64,000 nucleotides of DNA from Aurelia coerulea (GCA_039566865.1 CM076944.1:19056501-19120500), one strand, 5' to 3'; numbered from the stretch's first letter, positions 46,179 to 57,965 are shown. Notes: generated from the sequence alone by a model not told the origin. Numbers and translations: made by a program.

Positions 46179-49100
46179 TGCTTAGACGGTCAAGATGGCG
46201 GTCGCACGACTTGCATTCATTTACGTCTGTTTGTTCCTATGGTCGTTTTCATCAATCAAGAAGCTTGTATTTTGCAGTACTGACTCATTACCAATCATGT
46301 TAAATCAATTGGATATGGATAGCAATTTTTCTGAAAGCTTTATCTCTTCTTCGCTTTGGGTACAGCGACAAAGCCGTGGAATACAGCTTCGACCAGATGG
46401 GCCTACTTTCATTCAACTGATGCTGTTACTCTGTGGCGATGTTGAAATATGCCCAGGTCCATCCATAAAGTGCTGTTCGTGTGCCAAAACAGTGAGAAAA
46501 AACCAAAGTAGAGCTACATGTGTGCAATGTCAGGAAACATTACACCTGAAATGCTTGACCAACGATCTCAACGAAGCTCGCTGTTTATCGTGCTTAACAA
46601 AACATGATCGCGAAAGACCGAACGAAGCTGCTGATATTCAAAACACAGCAAATGATGCAAACGCTTACACACATTATGAGTTACCCGAGCTGGCTGAACT
46701 GCAAAATAAGCCTGGCCTCAAAATCTTACATCAGAATATCAGAGGGCTTCTAACACATAAACACAGCATCTGTCATCTTTTAGAGAGCTTTAAAAAGATC
46801 CATATTCTCTCCCTCAGCGAAACTCATCTTTCAAAGGATGATGAGGCTCAGGCTAAAATTTCTGGCTATGATTTTATCGCAAAACCAAGACTTTCAAACC
46901 CGGATAAAGGAGGCGGGGTGGGGCTATATATTGCGTCCCATATTCCATATCAACGAAGATTTGACCTTGAACAACCCGAAATAGAGTGTATTTGGTTGGA
47001 GATCCTATTTCCCAACACAAAAGGTATCCTCGTTGGCATCATTTATCGGCCACCAGATACGTCAAAATATCTTCCAGATAATTACGTAACCAAATTTAAA
47101 ACAATGATGGACATAATTTCTACGGAAAATAAAGAAACTCTTATTCTGGGTGATTTAAATTGTAATTATCAAGATAAAACAGACCACAAAGAATTAAAAG
47201 ATCTACTGTCTTCATTTGGGTTGAAACAGATGATCAAAGCTCCCACGAGGATAACTAGACTCTCGTCCACGCTTATTGATGTTATATGTTCAAATGAGCC
47301 ACAAAACGTTTGCTCCCCGACAGTAATTCCCGCTGGTCTTAGTGATCATGAGCTGATTGCTTGTGTCCGCAAGCTGCACAACATAAAACAAAAGCCCAAA
47401 GAGATTAACTGCAGAAACTATTCAAAGTACAACCAAGCTTCCTTTTGTGAGGATCTAGGATCTCGAAATTTTGACCAGATCTACTCAGCGGCCTCTGTAA
47501 ATACAGCATTGACATTGTTCAATGAGATCTTAACACAATGCATAGACAAGCATGCGCCTTTTGTTAAGAAGCGTATAAAAGGAAGGCTTTGTCCATGGCT
47601 CTCTAAGGAGCTCAAACAAGAAATGAATATCAGGGACCAGCTCCTTCGCAGGGCCCGACGCACAAACACTGAATTAGACTGGTCAACATACAAGCGCAGC
47701 AGAAACAGAGTGAACAATCTTGTTAAAAGCAATAAAGCGAGATACAACAAAGAACTATTGCGAGATAATGCCGATTCTGCAGAAAAGTTTTGGTCTGCAA
47801 TAAAGAAAATATACCCTACAAAGGAAACGTCGATGACTACAACATCAATGATAGAAGTAAATGGTCAAAAAACGACCGATATAAATGAAATAGCAAATGC
47901 TTTCTCCAAACATTTTGCAACAGTAGCCAACACCTTAAAAGCCAAAACGCTATTACTGAGAAATTTTATCTGGATGCCACAGAAGAGCTTTGCTTCCACC
48001 GAGGAGAAACACTTCCGCTTCCAAAAAGTCAATCCAGTCCAAGTCTATAATGAGTTGAAACGTCTTAAACGTAAGAAAGCAGTGGGTGTCGATAAATTTC
48101 CATCTGGAATGATAAAAGACGCGGCTTCTGTTCTAGCTGGACCACTGACCTGCATCATCAACATGTCTATTGAAACAGGACTGGTACCATCCGACTGGAA
48201 AATAGCAAAAGTTATTCCGGTGTTTAAATCAGGAAGCAAATCTGACTTGGATAATTATAGACCCATATCAGTTTTACCAATTCTGTCAAAATTGTTGGAA
48301 AAGTTCGTCCACAAACAGCTGATTGACCATTTGGAAAAGAATTGTATGCTGTTCAACTTTCAATTTGGTTTTCGTTCCAAGCGCTCAACAGAATTAGCAG
48401 TGACACTCTTGACTGATCATATACGAAAGGAAGCTGACAAAGGCTCCCTCACAGGGGCCATTTTCGTCGATTTGTCAAAAGCTTTTGACACGGTCAGTCA
48501 TTCAAGCCTTCTAAACAAGCTGCCTTCCTTTGGGATTCATGGTACTGAGTTAAACTGGTTCACTGATTACTTGTTTAACCGGAGCCAGTTTGTTCAAAGT
48601 AATGGATGTGCCTCTGATTTCACGCCAGTATTTTGTGGAGTACCACAAGGATCGATTATTGGTCCTCTGTTGTTTATAATGCATTTTAATGCGGCTCACA
48701 CTGTTCTACACAATTCTAAAATCATAACATACGCTGATGATACAGTCATATTTGTGTCAGGCAGTTCCTTAGATGAAATTGAAGGCAAGCTAAATAATGA
48801 CCTGGGACACCTAAAAGCCTGGTTCGATGAAAATGAACTACTGGTAAACTTGAAAAAAGGAAAAACAGAATCAATGATCTTTGGCACAGCTAAACGACTA
48901 GGTAAAACAGAGAAAAAGGAGATGAAAGTTGAAGTAAATGGAACATCGATTGCAGGGACCCTAAGTTACAAATATCTTGGAGTACATCTAGATCAATCAT
49001 TGAACTTTGCAACCCACTTTGACAAGATTTATAAAAAGGCTACAGGAAGATTAAATCTACTTCGACGCATCAGGAGCTCCATTGACTCTGCGAGCGCTGA

Positions 49101-49686
49101 AAAGATCTATCGCACCATGATAATGCCTGTTTTTGGATATTGTGGTTCACTGTCCCTCGGATGGTCTTCATCATACAAGAAAAGAATTGAAAGTCTTGAG
49201 CGTAGAAGCCTTGATGTTATTAGATCGACCAAGGTTGCATCTGTCAGCTTGCGTGTGCCTAGTATCGAAGCAGGAGTGAAAAAGAGGTCCTGTAATTTGG
49301 TGTTTGATACCTTACAAGGCAATGTCTGTGATGCAATGAAAGATTACTTCGTTATAAATGCTCATGGAAAAAATACCAGAAACGACCAACATCTCGTTAA
49401 GTTGCCTCAAGTGAAAACAGAATTTGGACGCAAAGGTTTTTATTATCTGGCAGGAAAAGAATTTAATGACTTACCACTAAGTGCCAGAAAGATTGAATCT
49501 AGAATTCTTTTTAGACGATTTTTAGAAACTCATTTTATTTGATGTAAAAATATTTTATCTTTGGGTTGGACTGTATTTGACTCTTGTAATTAGTTTTTAG
49601 ATCTTTTACCATTAATTTATTAAGTATCAGGACCCTAATGATAACAGTATGTATTGTACTGATAGGTTATCCTGTTAAAACATTCG

Positions 49687-49718
<32 letters not shown>
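46167..49718 (+). mobile_element. LINE with intact ORF2, inserted into ORF1 of the split LINE
   Basis: The element carries the 1,115-codon ORF2 and a 175-base 3' UTR ending in (ATT)n at 49,688-49,718. ORF1 of the host LINE stops at ERAHRV on the left and resumes on the right with KPKTFFTRPDGSRV. No ORF1 of its own is present between host sequence and ORF2, so it is either 5'-truncated or a single-ORF element. The 5' boundary is uncertain by some tens of bases. Confidence 0.8.
46195..49542 (+). CDS. Intact LINE ORF2: hydrophobic leader, 2A-like motif, PHD, endonuclease, RT
   Basis: The frame is uninterrupted for 1,115 codons from ATGGCGGTCGC. Residues 4-26 are hydrophobic, like a signal peptide. 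Residues 76-90 read MLLLCGDVEICPGPS, a 2A-like motif with Cys in place of the usual Asn. A PHD finger follows with C93, C96, C109, C112, H117, C120, C130 and C133. The APE endonuclease has HQNIRG (N181), SLSETHL (E209), LILGDLNCN and LSDHELI. The reverse transcriptase has NYRPISVLP, FVDLSKAFDTV, GVPQGSIIGPLLF and TYADDTVIF, followed by a thumb region with KYLGVHLDQSLNF. The protein would copy LINE RNA at a nicked target. Among the LINE copies here only this one has no disabling lesion in ORF2. It belongs to the CR1/L2 group. Confidence 0.93.
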   Translation: MAVARLAFIYVCLFLWSFSSIKKLVFCSTDSLPIMLNQLDMDSNFSESFISSSLWVQRQSRGIQLRPDGPTFIQLMLLLCGDVEICPGPSIKCCSCAKTVRKNQSRATCVQCQETLHLKCLTNDLNEARCLSCLTKHDRERPNEAADIQNTANDANAYTHYELPELAELQNKPGLKILHQNIRGLLTHKHSICHLLESFKKIHILSLSETHLSKDDEAQAKISGYDFIAKPRLSNPDKGGGVGLYIASHIPYQRRFDLEQPEIECIWLEILFPNTKGILVGIIYRPPDTSKYLPDNYVTKFKTMMDIISTENKETLILGDLNCNYQDKTDHKELKDLLSSFGLKQMIKAPTRITRLSSTLIDVICSNEPQNVCSPTVIPAGLSDHELIACVRKLHNIKQKPKEINCRNYSKYNQASFCEDLGSRNFDQIYSAASVNTALTLFNEILTQCIDKHAPFVKKRIKGRLCPWLSKELKQEMNIRDQLLRRARRTNTELDWSTYKRSRNRVNNLVKSNKARYNKELLRDNADSAEKFWSAIKKIYPTKETSMTTTSMIEVNGQKTTDINEIANAFSKHFATVANTLKAKTLLLRNFIWMPQKSFASTEEKHFRFQKVNPVQVYNELKRLKRKKAVGVDKFPSGMIKDAASVLAGPLTCIINMSIETGLVPSDWKIAKVIPVFKSGSKSDLDNYRPISVLPILSKLLEKFVHKQLIDHLEKNCMLFNFQFGFRSKRSTELAVTLLTDHIRKEADKGSLTGAIFVDLSKAFDTVSHSSLLNKLPSFGIHGTELNWFTDYLFNRSQFVQSNGCASDFTPVFCGVPQGSIIGPLLFIMHFNAAHTVLHNSKIITYADDTVIFVSGSSLDEIEGKLNNDLGHLKAWFDENELLVNLKKGKTESMIFGTAKRLGKTEKKEMKVEVNGTSIAGTLSYKYLGVHLDQSLNFATHFDKIYKKATGRLNLLRRIRSSIDSASAEKIYRTMIMPVFGYCGSLSLGWSSSYKKRIESLERRSLDVIRSTKVASVSLRVPSIEAGVKKRSCNLVFDTLQGNVCDAMKDYFVINAHGKNTRNDQHLVKLPQVKTEFGRKGFYYLAGKEFNDLPLSARKIESRILFRRFLETHFI

Positions 49719-50140
49719 ACCGAAAACCTTCTTCACACGGCCCGACGGGTCAAGGGTCAAAGCTTGGCCTAGGCCCATTGTAGCAAAGTTTCAGTCATGG
49801 AAACAAAAGGAGTCTGTTTTGAACGAGGCTAGGGTAAAAAGACCAGATGGCATCAAGCATCAAGTTTGTTCCTGATCTCAGCCAACGTACATTGGAAAAG
49901 CGTGAAAGATTGGTACCCCAGCTTCTCGATGCAAGGAAACATGCAAAGATTGCATATTTTGTCCTGGACAAACTGGTGGTGAAAGAGAAAGGGCCTACTG
50001 GAGGCTTTGGTCCAGGGTTTGGATCCCCCTCTCATGGTAGACAAGAGGCATCTTCACCCCCATATGAACAAGCTGCATCCTCACCACTATCTGGTGAAGG
50101 TGCTGATGACAGTGAAATTACAATTAACTTGCTGCAGTAA
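49719..50140 (+). pseudogene. LINE ORF1, C-terminal part
   Basis: The text reads KPKTFFTRPDGSRVKAWPRP, IVAKFQSWKQKESVLNEARV and, after a small in-frame or frame-shifting duplication near 49,850, IKFVPDLSQRTLEKRERLVP, LLDARKHAKIAYFVLDKLVV. The RPIVAKF, DLS-x2-T-x4-R and DKLV motifs define the end of an L1-type ORF1 RRM and C-terminal domain. A Gly/Ser/Pro-rich tail ends at the stop. It continues the ORF1 broken off at 46,148. Confidence 0.8.
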
Positions 50141-50256
50141 GGTGATGTCTGACTCTCTTCGTTGTAGGCTTAGCCTACTTTTTGTGTTATTTTTGCAATC
50201 TTCCCTTGTGTAGCTCTCATGCCTTGTAGTCTAGATTTTGTTCTCCACAAACCCAA

Positions 50257-52861
50257 ATGATTAAGCAAAAATTTCCATGTGGTATTTGCCACAAAAATGT
50301 GCGTGAATCTCAACCATCTATTCTTTGTAATAACTGCAGTTTTTATGTTCATATCACTTGCAGTGAAGTTTCTCTTTATGATTACAAAATCCTTGCTGAT
50401 GAGCCTGATGAAGTTCCATGGTTTTGTAAAAAGTGTACTATTGCAGATCGTGAATCAATTTTCCCTTTCGGCTCAGTTGAAAATGAAACACTATCAGATT
50501 TGTTTGATCTTGATAAACCTTCTGTCCTTGATTCATTACCGTCATTTGAAATCACCTCCCATCTTACCAACTTGCCTAACCTTCAAGACTATGATATTGA
50601 TGAACAATTGCCTTCTAATATTGATTCTAATTATGTATCAATTCAAGATTTATCTCTTTCTGATACTAATCAAACTGATCTTTCTTTCTTACACATGAAT
50701 ATAAGAAGTCTTTCTTGCCATTTTGATGAACTTCAGACATTGTTGGTTAACCTTAAGGTTCCTTTTGATGTTGTTGCTGTTTCTGAAACTTGGGATTCTT
50801 TTAAAAGACCCTTAAAAATCAATGTTGAAATTCCCGGATATACATTTTTTCCACAAAATCTCAAAGTCAGAATGGTGGTGTAGGTCTTTTTATTAAATCT
50901 AGCTTAGCTCCTATTCCAAGGTCTGATTTAGCAAGTGACAGTGCTGCTTATGAGACAGTTTGGACAGAAGTTGAAAATCCTAAAGATAAAAACATTTTGA
51001 TCTGCTGTGCTTATCGTCATCCAAACTCTGACCCTGAAACCTTTAATGAGTATATACAAAATGTTTTAGCTAATCCTACTATCACTAACAAGAACGTTTT
51101 CATTTTAGGTGACTTCAACTTAAACTTACTAAACTATGATTCTCATACACCTACAAAAAATTTTGTTAGTCTTTTTCTTTCTCAGCATTTTCTTCCCTTT
51201 GTAGTTCATCCAACTCGAGTATCTGATCATTCTTCCACCATTATTGATAATATTTTTTCTAATATTTGTAATCTAGAAACTAAGAGTGGTAACATCTTAA
51301 CGCATATTGCAGACCACTTTCCACAGTTTTTGATTGTTAAGAAAGCAGGAATCTCAAACAGAACCTTATCTTTTCACCAACATGATTATTCCAAATTTGA
51401 TCAGGAAAGTTTTCTTGAAGATTTTAATAACCTTAACTTTGAGTACCTCAATGAGAACATCAATGATGTAAATGCCAAATTTAACAGATTTCTTGATAAT
51501 CTCAATGATATTGTTAAAAAGGATGCCCCATTAAAGAAACTCACCAAAAAAGAACTCAAATTGCGTAATAAGCCATGGATTAATAGCAGAATTCAAAAGA
51601 TGATGCGGTTACGGGATAAAGCATTAAAGAAACTTAGAAAAAAAACCTGATGAGGCAACTAAACTTTTGTATAAACAGTTCAGAAACCGTATTCCAATTG
51701 AACTTAAAGAGAGTAAAAAGAATTATTTTCATAATTATTTTAATGTAAATAGCAACAATATGAAGCTTTTATGGACAGGAATTAAATCCATTATTAGTTT
51801 AAAAAACTCTCATGTAAATATTATCAACAAAATTAAGGATGTAAATGGTAATCTTACAACTGATTCAGCAATGATGGCTAAACATTTTTAATAACTTCTT
51901 TGTTAATGTAGCTGATGATGTCACTAAGAAGATACCCAGGTCAAAAAAATCCCCCTTGGATTATCTTTCAAATGAAAATCCTCATTCTTTCTTTATATCT
52001 CCCTCAGTCCCTTATGAAATATCAGATATAATTGATCAGTTTAAAACTGGTAAATCAATAGGTCCTAATAGTATCCCTATGAAGTTGTTTAAAATTCTGT
52101 CTCCTTATGTATCTTCTCCCTTATCTCTAATCATTAATGAGTCTTTTCTAACTGGTGTCTTTCCTACCAAAATGAAGCAAGCCAAAGTTATACCCTTGTT
52201 CAAAAAGGGTTGTTCTTTGACTTCTTCAAATTATAGGCCTATATCTCTTTTATCTGTTTTCAGTAAAATCATAGAGAAATTGATGTAGCGCTTATATAAT
52301 TTCTTAGAGCTACATGAAGTCTTGTATAATCTCCAGTTTGGTTTTCGTGCTTCTCACTCAATAGATCATGCTTTGATCAGTTTAACTGAATCAATTAAAA
52401 ATACCTTAGATAATAAGAAGTACGGATGTGGCATTTTCATTGATTTGCAAAAAGCATTTGATACAGTCAATCATAAAATCCTCCTCGGCAAACTGGAACA
52501 TTATGGTGTTCGTGGTACAGCTTTGGAATGGTTCAGTTCCTATCTTTGCAATAGAAGCCAATATGTATCTGTTAATGGTCACAACTCTAACTGCCTCAAT
52601 ATTACTTGTGGAGTACCACAGGGCTCTGTCCTTGGTCCACTCCTATTCCTCATATATATCAATGATCTTCCTAACTCATCAACCAGACTATCTTTTTATC
52701 TTTTTGCTGATGATACTAACATCTACTATGAATCAGACTGTTTACATAAATTACAGAAGGTAGTTAACACGGAACTTAAACATATAAAAAAGTGGCTAGA
52801 TGCTAATAAACTTGCTCTAAATGTAGACAAAACTAACTTTATAATTTTTCATTCTTTAAAG
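50257..52861 (+). pseudogene. LINE ORF2, PHD to RT, with frameshifts
   Basis: It opens 117 bases after the ORF1 stop. Residues 8-60 form a PHD finger (CGICHKN, CNNCSFYVHITC, FCKKC). The endonuclease starts at LHMNIRSLS and VVAVSETW, shifts frame near 50,880, and continues VFILGDFNLN and HIADHFPQF. Further shifts occur near 51,650 and 51,890, and a TAG at 52,286 follows NYRPISLLSVFSKIIEKLM. The RT continues LQFGFRASHS, FIDLQKAFDTVNH, GVPQGSVLGPLLF, FADDTNIYY and breaks at FIIFHSLK, where the 6.4-kb element sits. Confidence 0.85.
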
Positions 52862-53107
52862 TGCCACCGAAATGAAAGAGATGAATTTTGCATTATGAGC
52901 TTACTAGAGGAAACCAACATCGCTGAATGCGAAAATTGCATTAATTTTTATATTTGGGGTGAGGAACAGTGATTTTTGGGGAGTTTTTTGGTAGGAGGTC
53001 GATTGACAAGGGCCTGGGGCGAGTGACGTATTCAAGTGGGCACATTTCATTTCATCAAAGTCTTGTGACTGTTGAAGCACGTAGGATTGAACTGCTCCTC
53101 TCCGAAA

Positions 53108-53349
53108 ATGTCTGACAGTAGGGATAACAGCGATATTTCTGAGTTAATGTTGGCGGAGAACAGTGACAAATATATTCTGGAAGACAGAGAAAGTGAAATC
53201 GACGATTTTGGAGAAGCAGCAGCGCCATTTGAACCATATCAAGACGAACCTCTGGCATCACCAAGCAAAGAAGACGATAGGCCCGATGACAAACCGAACG
53301 AAGCAGATCTCGATTCGATGGCAGCATGGCAGAGAATCGACGGATGTAT
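53108..53349 (+). CDS. Acidic candidate first exon in the 6.4-kb transposon
   Basis: From ATG at 53,108 the frame reads MSDSRDNSDISELMLAENSD, ILEDRESEIDDFGE and AAPFEPYQDEPLASPSKEDD, ending GC ATG before a strong donor GTAAGT. About 80 residues, strongly acidic. The PFEPYQDEP wording faintly recalls the acidic N termini of P2X7-C-terminal-like zinc proteins of invertebrates, but the zinc part was not found. It may be the start of a transposase or accessory gene. Downstream exons are not identified. Confidence 0.4.
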
Positions 53350-53829
53350 GGTAAGTTTAGATGATGATTTTACAGTTTTCTTTCGTTGTGTTCCTCACTT
53401 TTCTTTCTCCCTTTCATTTGTTTTCAACGCGGGAGCCGTATACAAGCGCTGACCTAAATAAAGACCCGAAGACTGGCTGTATTGTTGTCTTGTATTGTTG
53501 TCTCCTCTCCTACGCCGTTTGAGGCCTTGCGACGACATCTTGAAAATATGGGTTTAATAACCACTAAATTCCTTCAAATTCTATTGTTTATAAGAGTATT
53601 GAATCGTTACGACATCATAGAAATGGGTTGGTCAATAAATACTTAGGGATACACACCCCTGTACAAATGTGGGTCAAAGCGCTCACCCCTCTCTGTAGGA
53701 GAAAATAAAATGTTTTGAAAAATAGAATTCTCAGATGTTCACAAGAGTAGGGTATATAACCATGTAAAATAACCTGCACATTGGCATCTGTCTACATATG
53801 AACATGTGGCTAGAAAGATCATGAGTCTG

Positions 53830-55084
53830 CAGAAGCGTCGTGGCTGGGGGGGGCAGGGGGGGCACGTGCCCCCCCTAGCGTCTGAGATTCGGATATTTGT
53901 CGGAAATTTCGGATTTTCGTCGGAAATTCGGAAATTTGGAAATTTTTCCGAAATTTCTCATCTGTATGAATTGAAGCCTAGCTACTTTCACGACCCTATT
54001 TACCAATGAATCTTTAACAAGAGGGCATTTTTCGACAGTCTGAGGGAGGTTATATAAAAAAATGTCCTGGGTGCCAGAGCCTTTGTTTGTCGAAATATGG
54101 TACTCGGGATTCCTTTAAAACCGATGAGAAAATAGCTGGGTCTTGGGTAAGAATTTTCCGAGAAAGGTCAAATCTTCAATTTTAGTACTGGTAAATATGG
54201 AATCAAGGGATGTATTTTCAATTCGCACCAAGGTGATATTTTACTTTATTTACTTGTTTATCATTGTACAATTGCACTACATGCAACAAGAAGATTTTTT
54301 ATGTATTTTAAGCCAAAGTAAAGGATGTTGCTTCAAAAATGTTCCTCGTGCTCCGATTTATAGGAGAACTGTCACAGGTTTCCTTATCGCTAATGGCAAG
54401 CATGATATTGGGAGAAGCATTCCAAGCCAAAGTAAAGGATCCTTCTTCAAAAATTTTCCTCGTTATCCGATTTATAGGAGAACTGTCACGAAGCTCTCAA
54501 GGTTTCCTTGTCGCTAATGGCAGGCATGATATTGGGAGATGCATTCTAAGCCAAACTAAAGGATGTTTCTTCAAAAATTTTCCTCGTGCTTTGATTCATA
54601 GGATAACTGTTACAAAACGATCAAGGTTCCATTGTCGCTAAAGGCAAGCATAATATTGGGAGATGCATTCTAAGCCAAAGTAAAGGATGTTTCTTCAAAA
54701 ATTTTCCTCGCGCTCCTATTTACAGGCGAACAGTCACGAATCTATCAAGGATTCAAGGCATGATATTGGGAGATGCATTCTAAGCCAAAGTAAAGGGCGT
54801 CGCCCCAAAAATTTTCCATGTCAATGCTCCAACCTACAATTTACCCTAGCCACGCCACTCATTGTGGCACGCTCTATTCCCATACAGTTATAGCGAACTA
54901 ATCTGCGTTATTGCTTCGATTGAATACCAGATCAGGGTCTTGCTATCTCTGTGTTTGAAAATCATTCTTTGTAACCAAACTGCGCATGCGCATGATGACG
55001 TCATTGGTTTCGACTCGTCATTCGTCGGAAAATCAGCAAGTTGTGTTGTGCCCCCCCTGCCAATTGGTACCCACGATGCCCCTG
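53830..55084. mobile_element. 1.25-kb hAT MITE inside the 6.4-kb transposon
   Basis: The left tip CAGAAGCGTCGTGGCTGGGG, with GGGCAGGGGGGGCAC, is mirrored by GTGCCCCCCCTGCC...CACGATGCCCCTG at the right. A perfect 8-bp duplication TGAGTCTG lies at 53,822-53,829 and 55,085-55,092. Tip type and duplication length both fit hAT. No transposase; the body is mainly a tandem repeat. Confidence 0.85.
54300..54830. repeat. About 118-bp tandem repeat, five units, in the hAT MITE
   Basis: AAGCCAAAGTAAAGGATG, then TTCTTCAAAAATTTTCCTCG, TATAGGAGAACTGTCAC and ATGATATTGGGAGATGCATT recur at about 54,309, 54,425, 54,548, 54,671 and 54,781. Spacing varies between about 110 and 124 bases. Overlapping open frames here are repeat-derived. 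Confidence 0.85.
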
Positions 55085-55576
55085 TGAGTCTGATGCTTTT
55101 AGGATTCATACAGTACCTTCCATTATTACTGAAGGTTTTGCAATTTACATGTTTTAGTGGACATTCAATTTAGGAAAACTCATGGGCCTGTTCCCATGGA
55201 CTGCACACCAAGAATAGGCAAGTGAAATCATGAGATATATTAGAACAACACCACCCTTTGAGCCCAATCCAGTTTTACATATCATAATTGGCATAAGTAA
55301 TTATTATACCATTGTATCTAACTGCTTGAACTGGGGATTTGGAATTTTATTATTATTTTCTAAAAAATTCTTTGTGAAATAATTTATATGGAAGGGCAAA
55401 GGGTCATTATTCAATTTTAGGAAACTTTAGATATTTGCTACAAAAAGCTCATTGTGTTTATTGCTGTTTTTGCAGGTTCATGCCAGCAGTTGCATATTTA
55501 TGGCTGGTTTGGTGGCTGTTTGGTCTCTAGGTTAGGACAATGCTAGATACAGTAGACCCTTGCCAGCATGCTTTAA

Positions 55577-55879
55577 CCCGTACGAAAATACAAGGCCATG
55601 TAATAGCCATGTACAAGCCTTGTAGTTATGGCCTTGTAACCTTGTTATAGCCTGGAATAGCCTTGCTGTAACCTTGTAAATGGCTTGAAAAATGCTAATT
55701 AGCCTTGTAGAAGCCTTGTGGAAACCTTGTGTTAGACTGGTTGCAGCTTGGAATCTTACTGATAGCCTTGTAATTTTCTTCCAAGGTTAGTACAAGGTCA
55801 TAACAAGGTCATAATCCCCTCTACAAGGCTAAAACTTGGCCTGTACAAGGCCAAGTTTAGCCTTGTGTTTTTGTACAGG
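55577..55879. mobile_element. CCTTGTA-rich short element, copy 2
   Basis: It is the reverse-orientation relative of 24,657-24,931. CCCGTACGAAAATACAAGGC faces GCCTTGTGTTTTTGTACAGG. Shared inner words are GCCTTGTAGAAGCCTTGTGG and AGGTTAGTACAAGGTCATAA. Confidence 0.6.
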
Positions 55880-57687
55880 CACCATCATGTAAGAGAGCAA
55901 TACCAAAGTCACACCAAGAAGGGATATAAATCTTCAGAACAGTGTGAACACAACAATTAAACTATTTTTGAATACATGTATGGTACAGTAGGTATATAAT
56001 TTCAGTTTGTAAATGATGCTTTGCAGTAGAAGTATGATATTTGTTTCAATTGCCTTGTGATTGCTGCATTGTTTCCATATTACAGCAATGCCCCTTCCTT
56101 GGTTGACCACATTTCTTAAATTTTTGTGGTACTCTCTTTCTCAAAGAAGTTGCAGCTGTTTCCCTGTTCTATTTTTCCATCATATGAGGTTGTTTTGCTC
56201 TTCGGCTAAGAATTAATGTAAAAATTATGTTAAATTATATTAAAAATCAGAAAAAACATATGCTGTTTGAAAAGCTACTACTAAACCTAAATAAATATTA
56301 AAGCAACAATATCTTGTTCAGTTATTTTTAGGATTTTTCCTGGCTGAGATCAGCCACTCTGTTCTGATTATATACAAGGGATTTTCTAGAAAATGTTTTA
56401 GCATGTGCTATCCTCTTCGGAGGATGAAAAAGTCTTCCCCTGAAATGAAATGTCATTGTAAACAGGAAGGAAACCAAAAAGGGAAATTCCGCTTGTGTTT
56501 TTCACTCAATTTTGCAGGTTTTTGAAAGGATCTTTCTGCACAAAATCTCTTATATCCATGGGAAGGAATGACTGATAAAAGAATCAAAGGTCAGGCCTTG
56601 TTTTCCTACTCACCTGGTATATAATGTACAGTATGATAAATAATGCATGGGTGCAAGGACAGTAATTGTGTTGCAATGTTCTGTTGATCTGAATATTATT
56701 CATGAATAAGAAACGATCTTGAAATTTCCTTGCAGCTCAGTTACTTGCAAAACTACCAGAACCTGGAAGCCTTTCAGAGACAACATTTGTAGAAGGCCAG
56801 GGGCATTTGCCTTCTCTTATTGCCAAAATGCCAAACAAAGGTTGAAAAATTGATCCACAATAAGAAATTGTTGGCAATGATTGGGAATTCTACAACAATA
56901 TATTGGTTTTTGAACTCATGGTATTATCAAATACTTCTTCAATCGCAATTTTTCTCCCCAAGGTTACTGTTAGTTTGTTTTTGAGTATGCTTCAGATTTA
57001 GGAGTTTGTAAATACAGTGGCCTGTAAAGCAGATGAAATTTGCACCAAACCAGTTCAAATTGCACAAACTCCATACAAACTTCTGCAATTTCTGAAAGGA
57101 CAGTGGAGCATACTTGATGCAAACTGATTGCAAAGTTTGTGCAAATTGCTTTTTTTTACAAAGAAGGGGGTACCTCTTGAATGTAATTTATATCCTCGAG
57201 GGCCATCAATCTTTTGGACATACAGTAGGTATTTGCTGTTTTCCTTTTGTGCTTTATTTCTTGCTCAAAAGTATAATATACAATATGTACTGTTGCCCGG
57301 GGGGGGGGCGGGTTGGGGGGCAGGGAAAAGTTTTGATGGCCTACCATAAGTGGGGTTTACTGAAATGTGGACAAAGATTATGTTTCTGAGTCAGTTAATT
57401 TGTTTGGATTCCTAAAATTATTGTTATTCCTTGTTTTGGTCTTAAATATGGGGGAAGTGAAACAAGATAAAGAAAAACTTTAATTTATAAAGAAAGTCAA
57501 AATCGAGGAACATTGATAGAATCAAAATATCTAAGTTTTTGGGTCTGACAATTTTCATGCATGAAATGTTTTTGGTTGTGTTGTGTACTGTGCTGAGGAC
57601 CGCTATCTTAAATATACTAGAGTACCCCCTAGGAGTGAAATCCTCACAACAATTTCCCCTCTGAAGTCAGAACGCATCTGTTGCAAC
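55880..57687. other. Interior of the 6.4-kb transposon, no gene recognised
   Basis: A Tc1/mariner-like tip (ACTCACCTGGTATA) is at about 56,609-56,622, and a G-run is at 57,299. No open frame shows a transposase or other domain. Confidence 0.4.
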
Positions 57688-57965
57688 CATTTTTTCTTGT
57701 AAGAAACTGCCCGTAAGAAACTCAACTCTCAGATCGCCAAAAAATTAAGAAACTCCAGTACTGGGAATATTTAAGTTAAGAAACTATTTATTTTGACAAA
57801 GGAAATACTGGACCATATTTTGACTTTACTTTCACTTGTTTTGTACGTATCATTGATATTACTCGTAAGGTTTTTTAAAACCTTGTTTTGAAATGTTTAC
57901 GAGGGCATAGGTAGTGAACATGAAGATTGTTATGGAACCTCTAAGAAACTTGTAAGATTTTGGTA
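57688..57965. mobile_element. AAGTTTCTTA-type MITE, diverged copy
   Basis: TTTCTTGTAAGAAACT, TAAGAAACTCCAGTACTGGG, TTAAGAAACTATTTATTTTG and CTCTAAGAAACTTGTAAG match, in reverse, the copy at 19,639-19,940. Confidence 0.55.

Noticed and set aside
54143..54893. Overlapping frames of 68-124 codons in the hAT MITE
   Set aside because: They are translations of the 118-bp tandem repeat and lack any domain.
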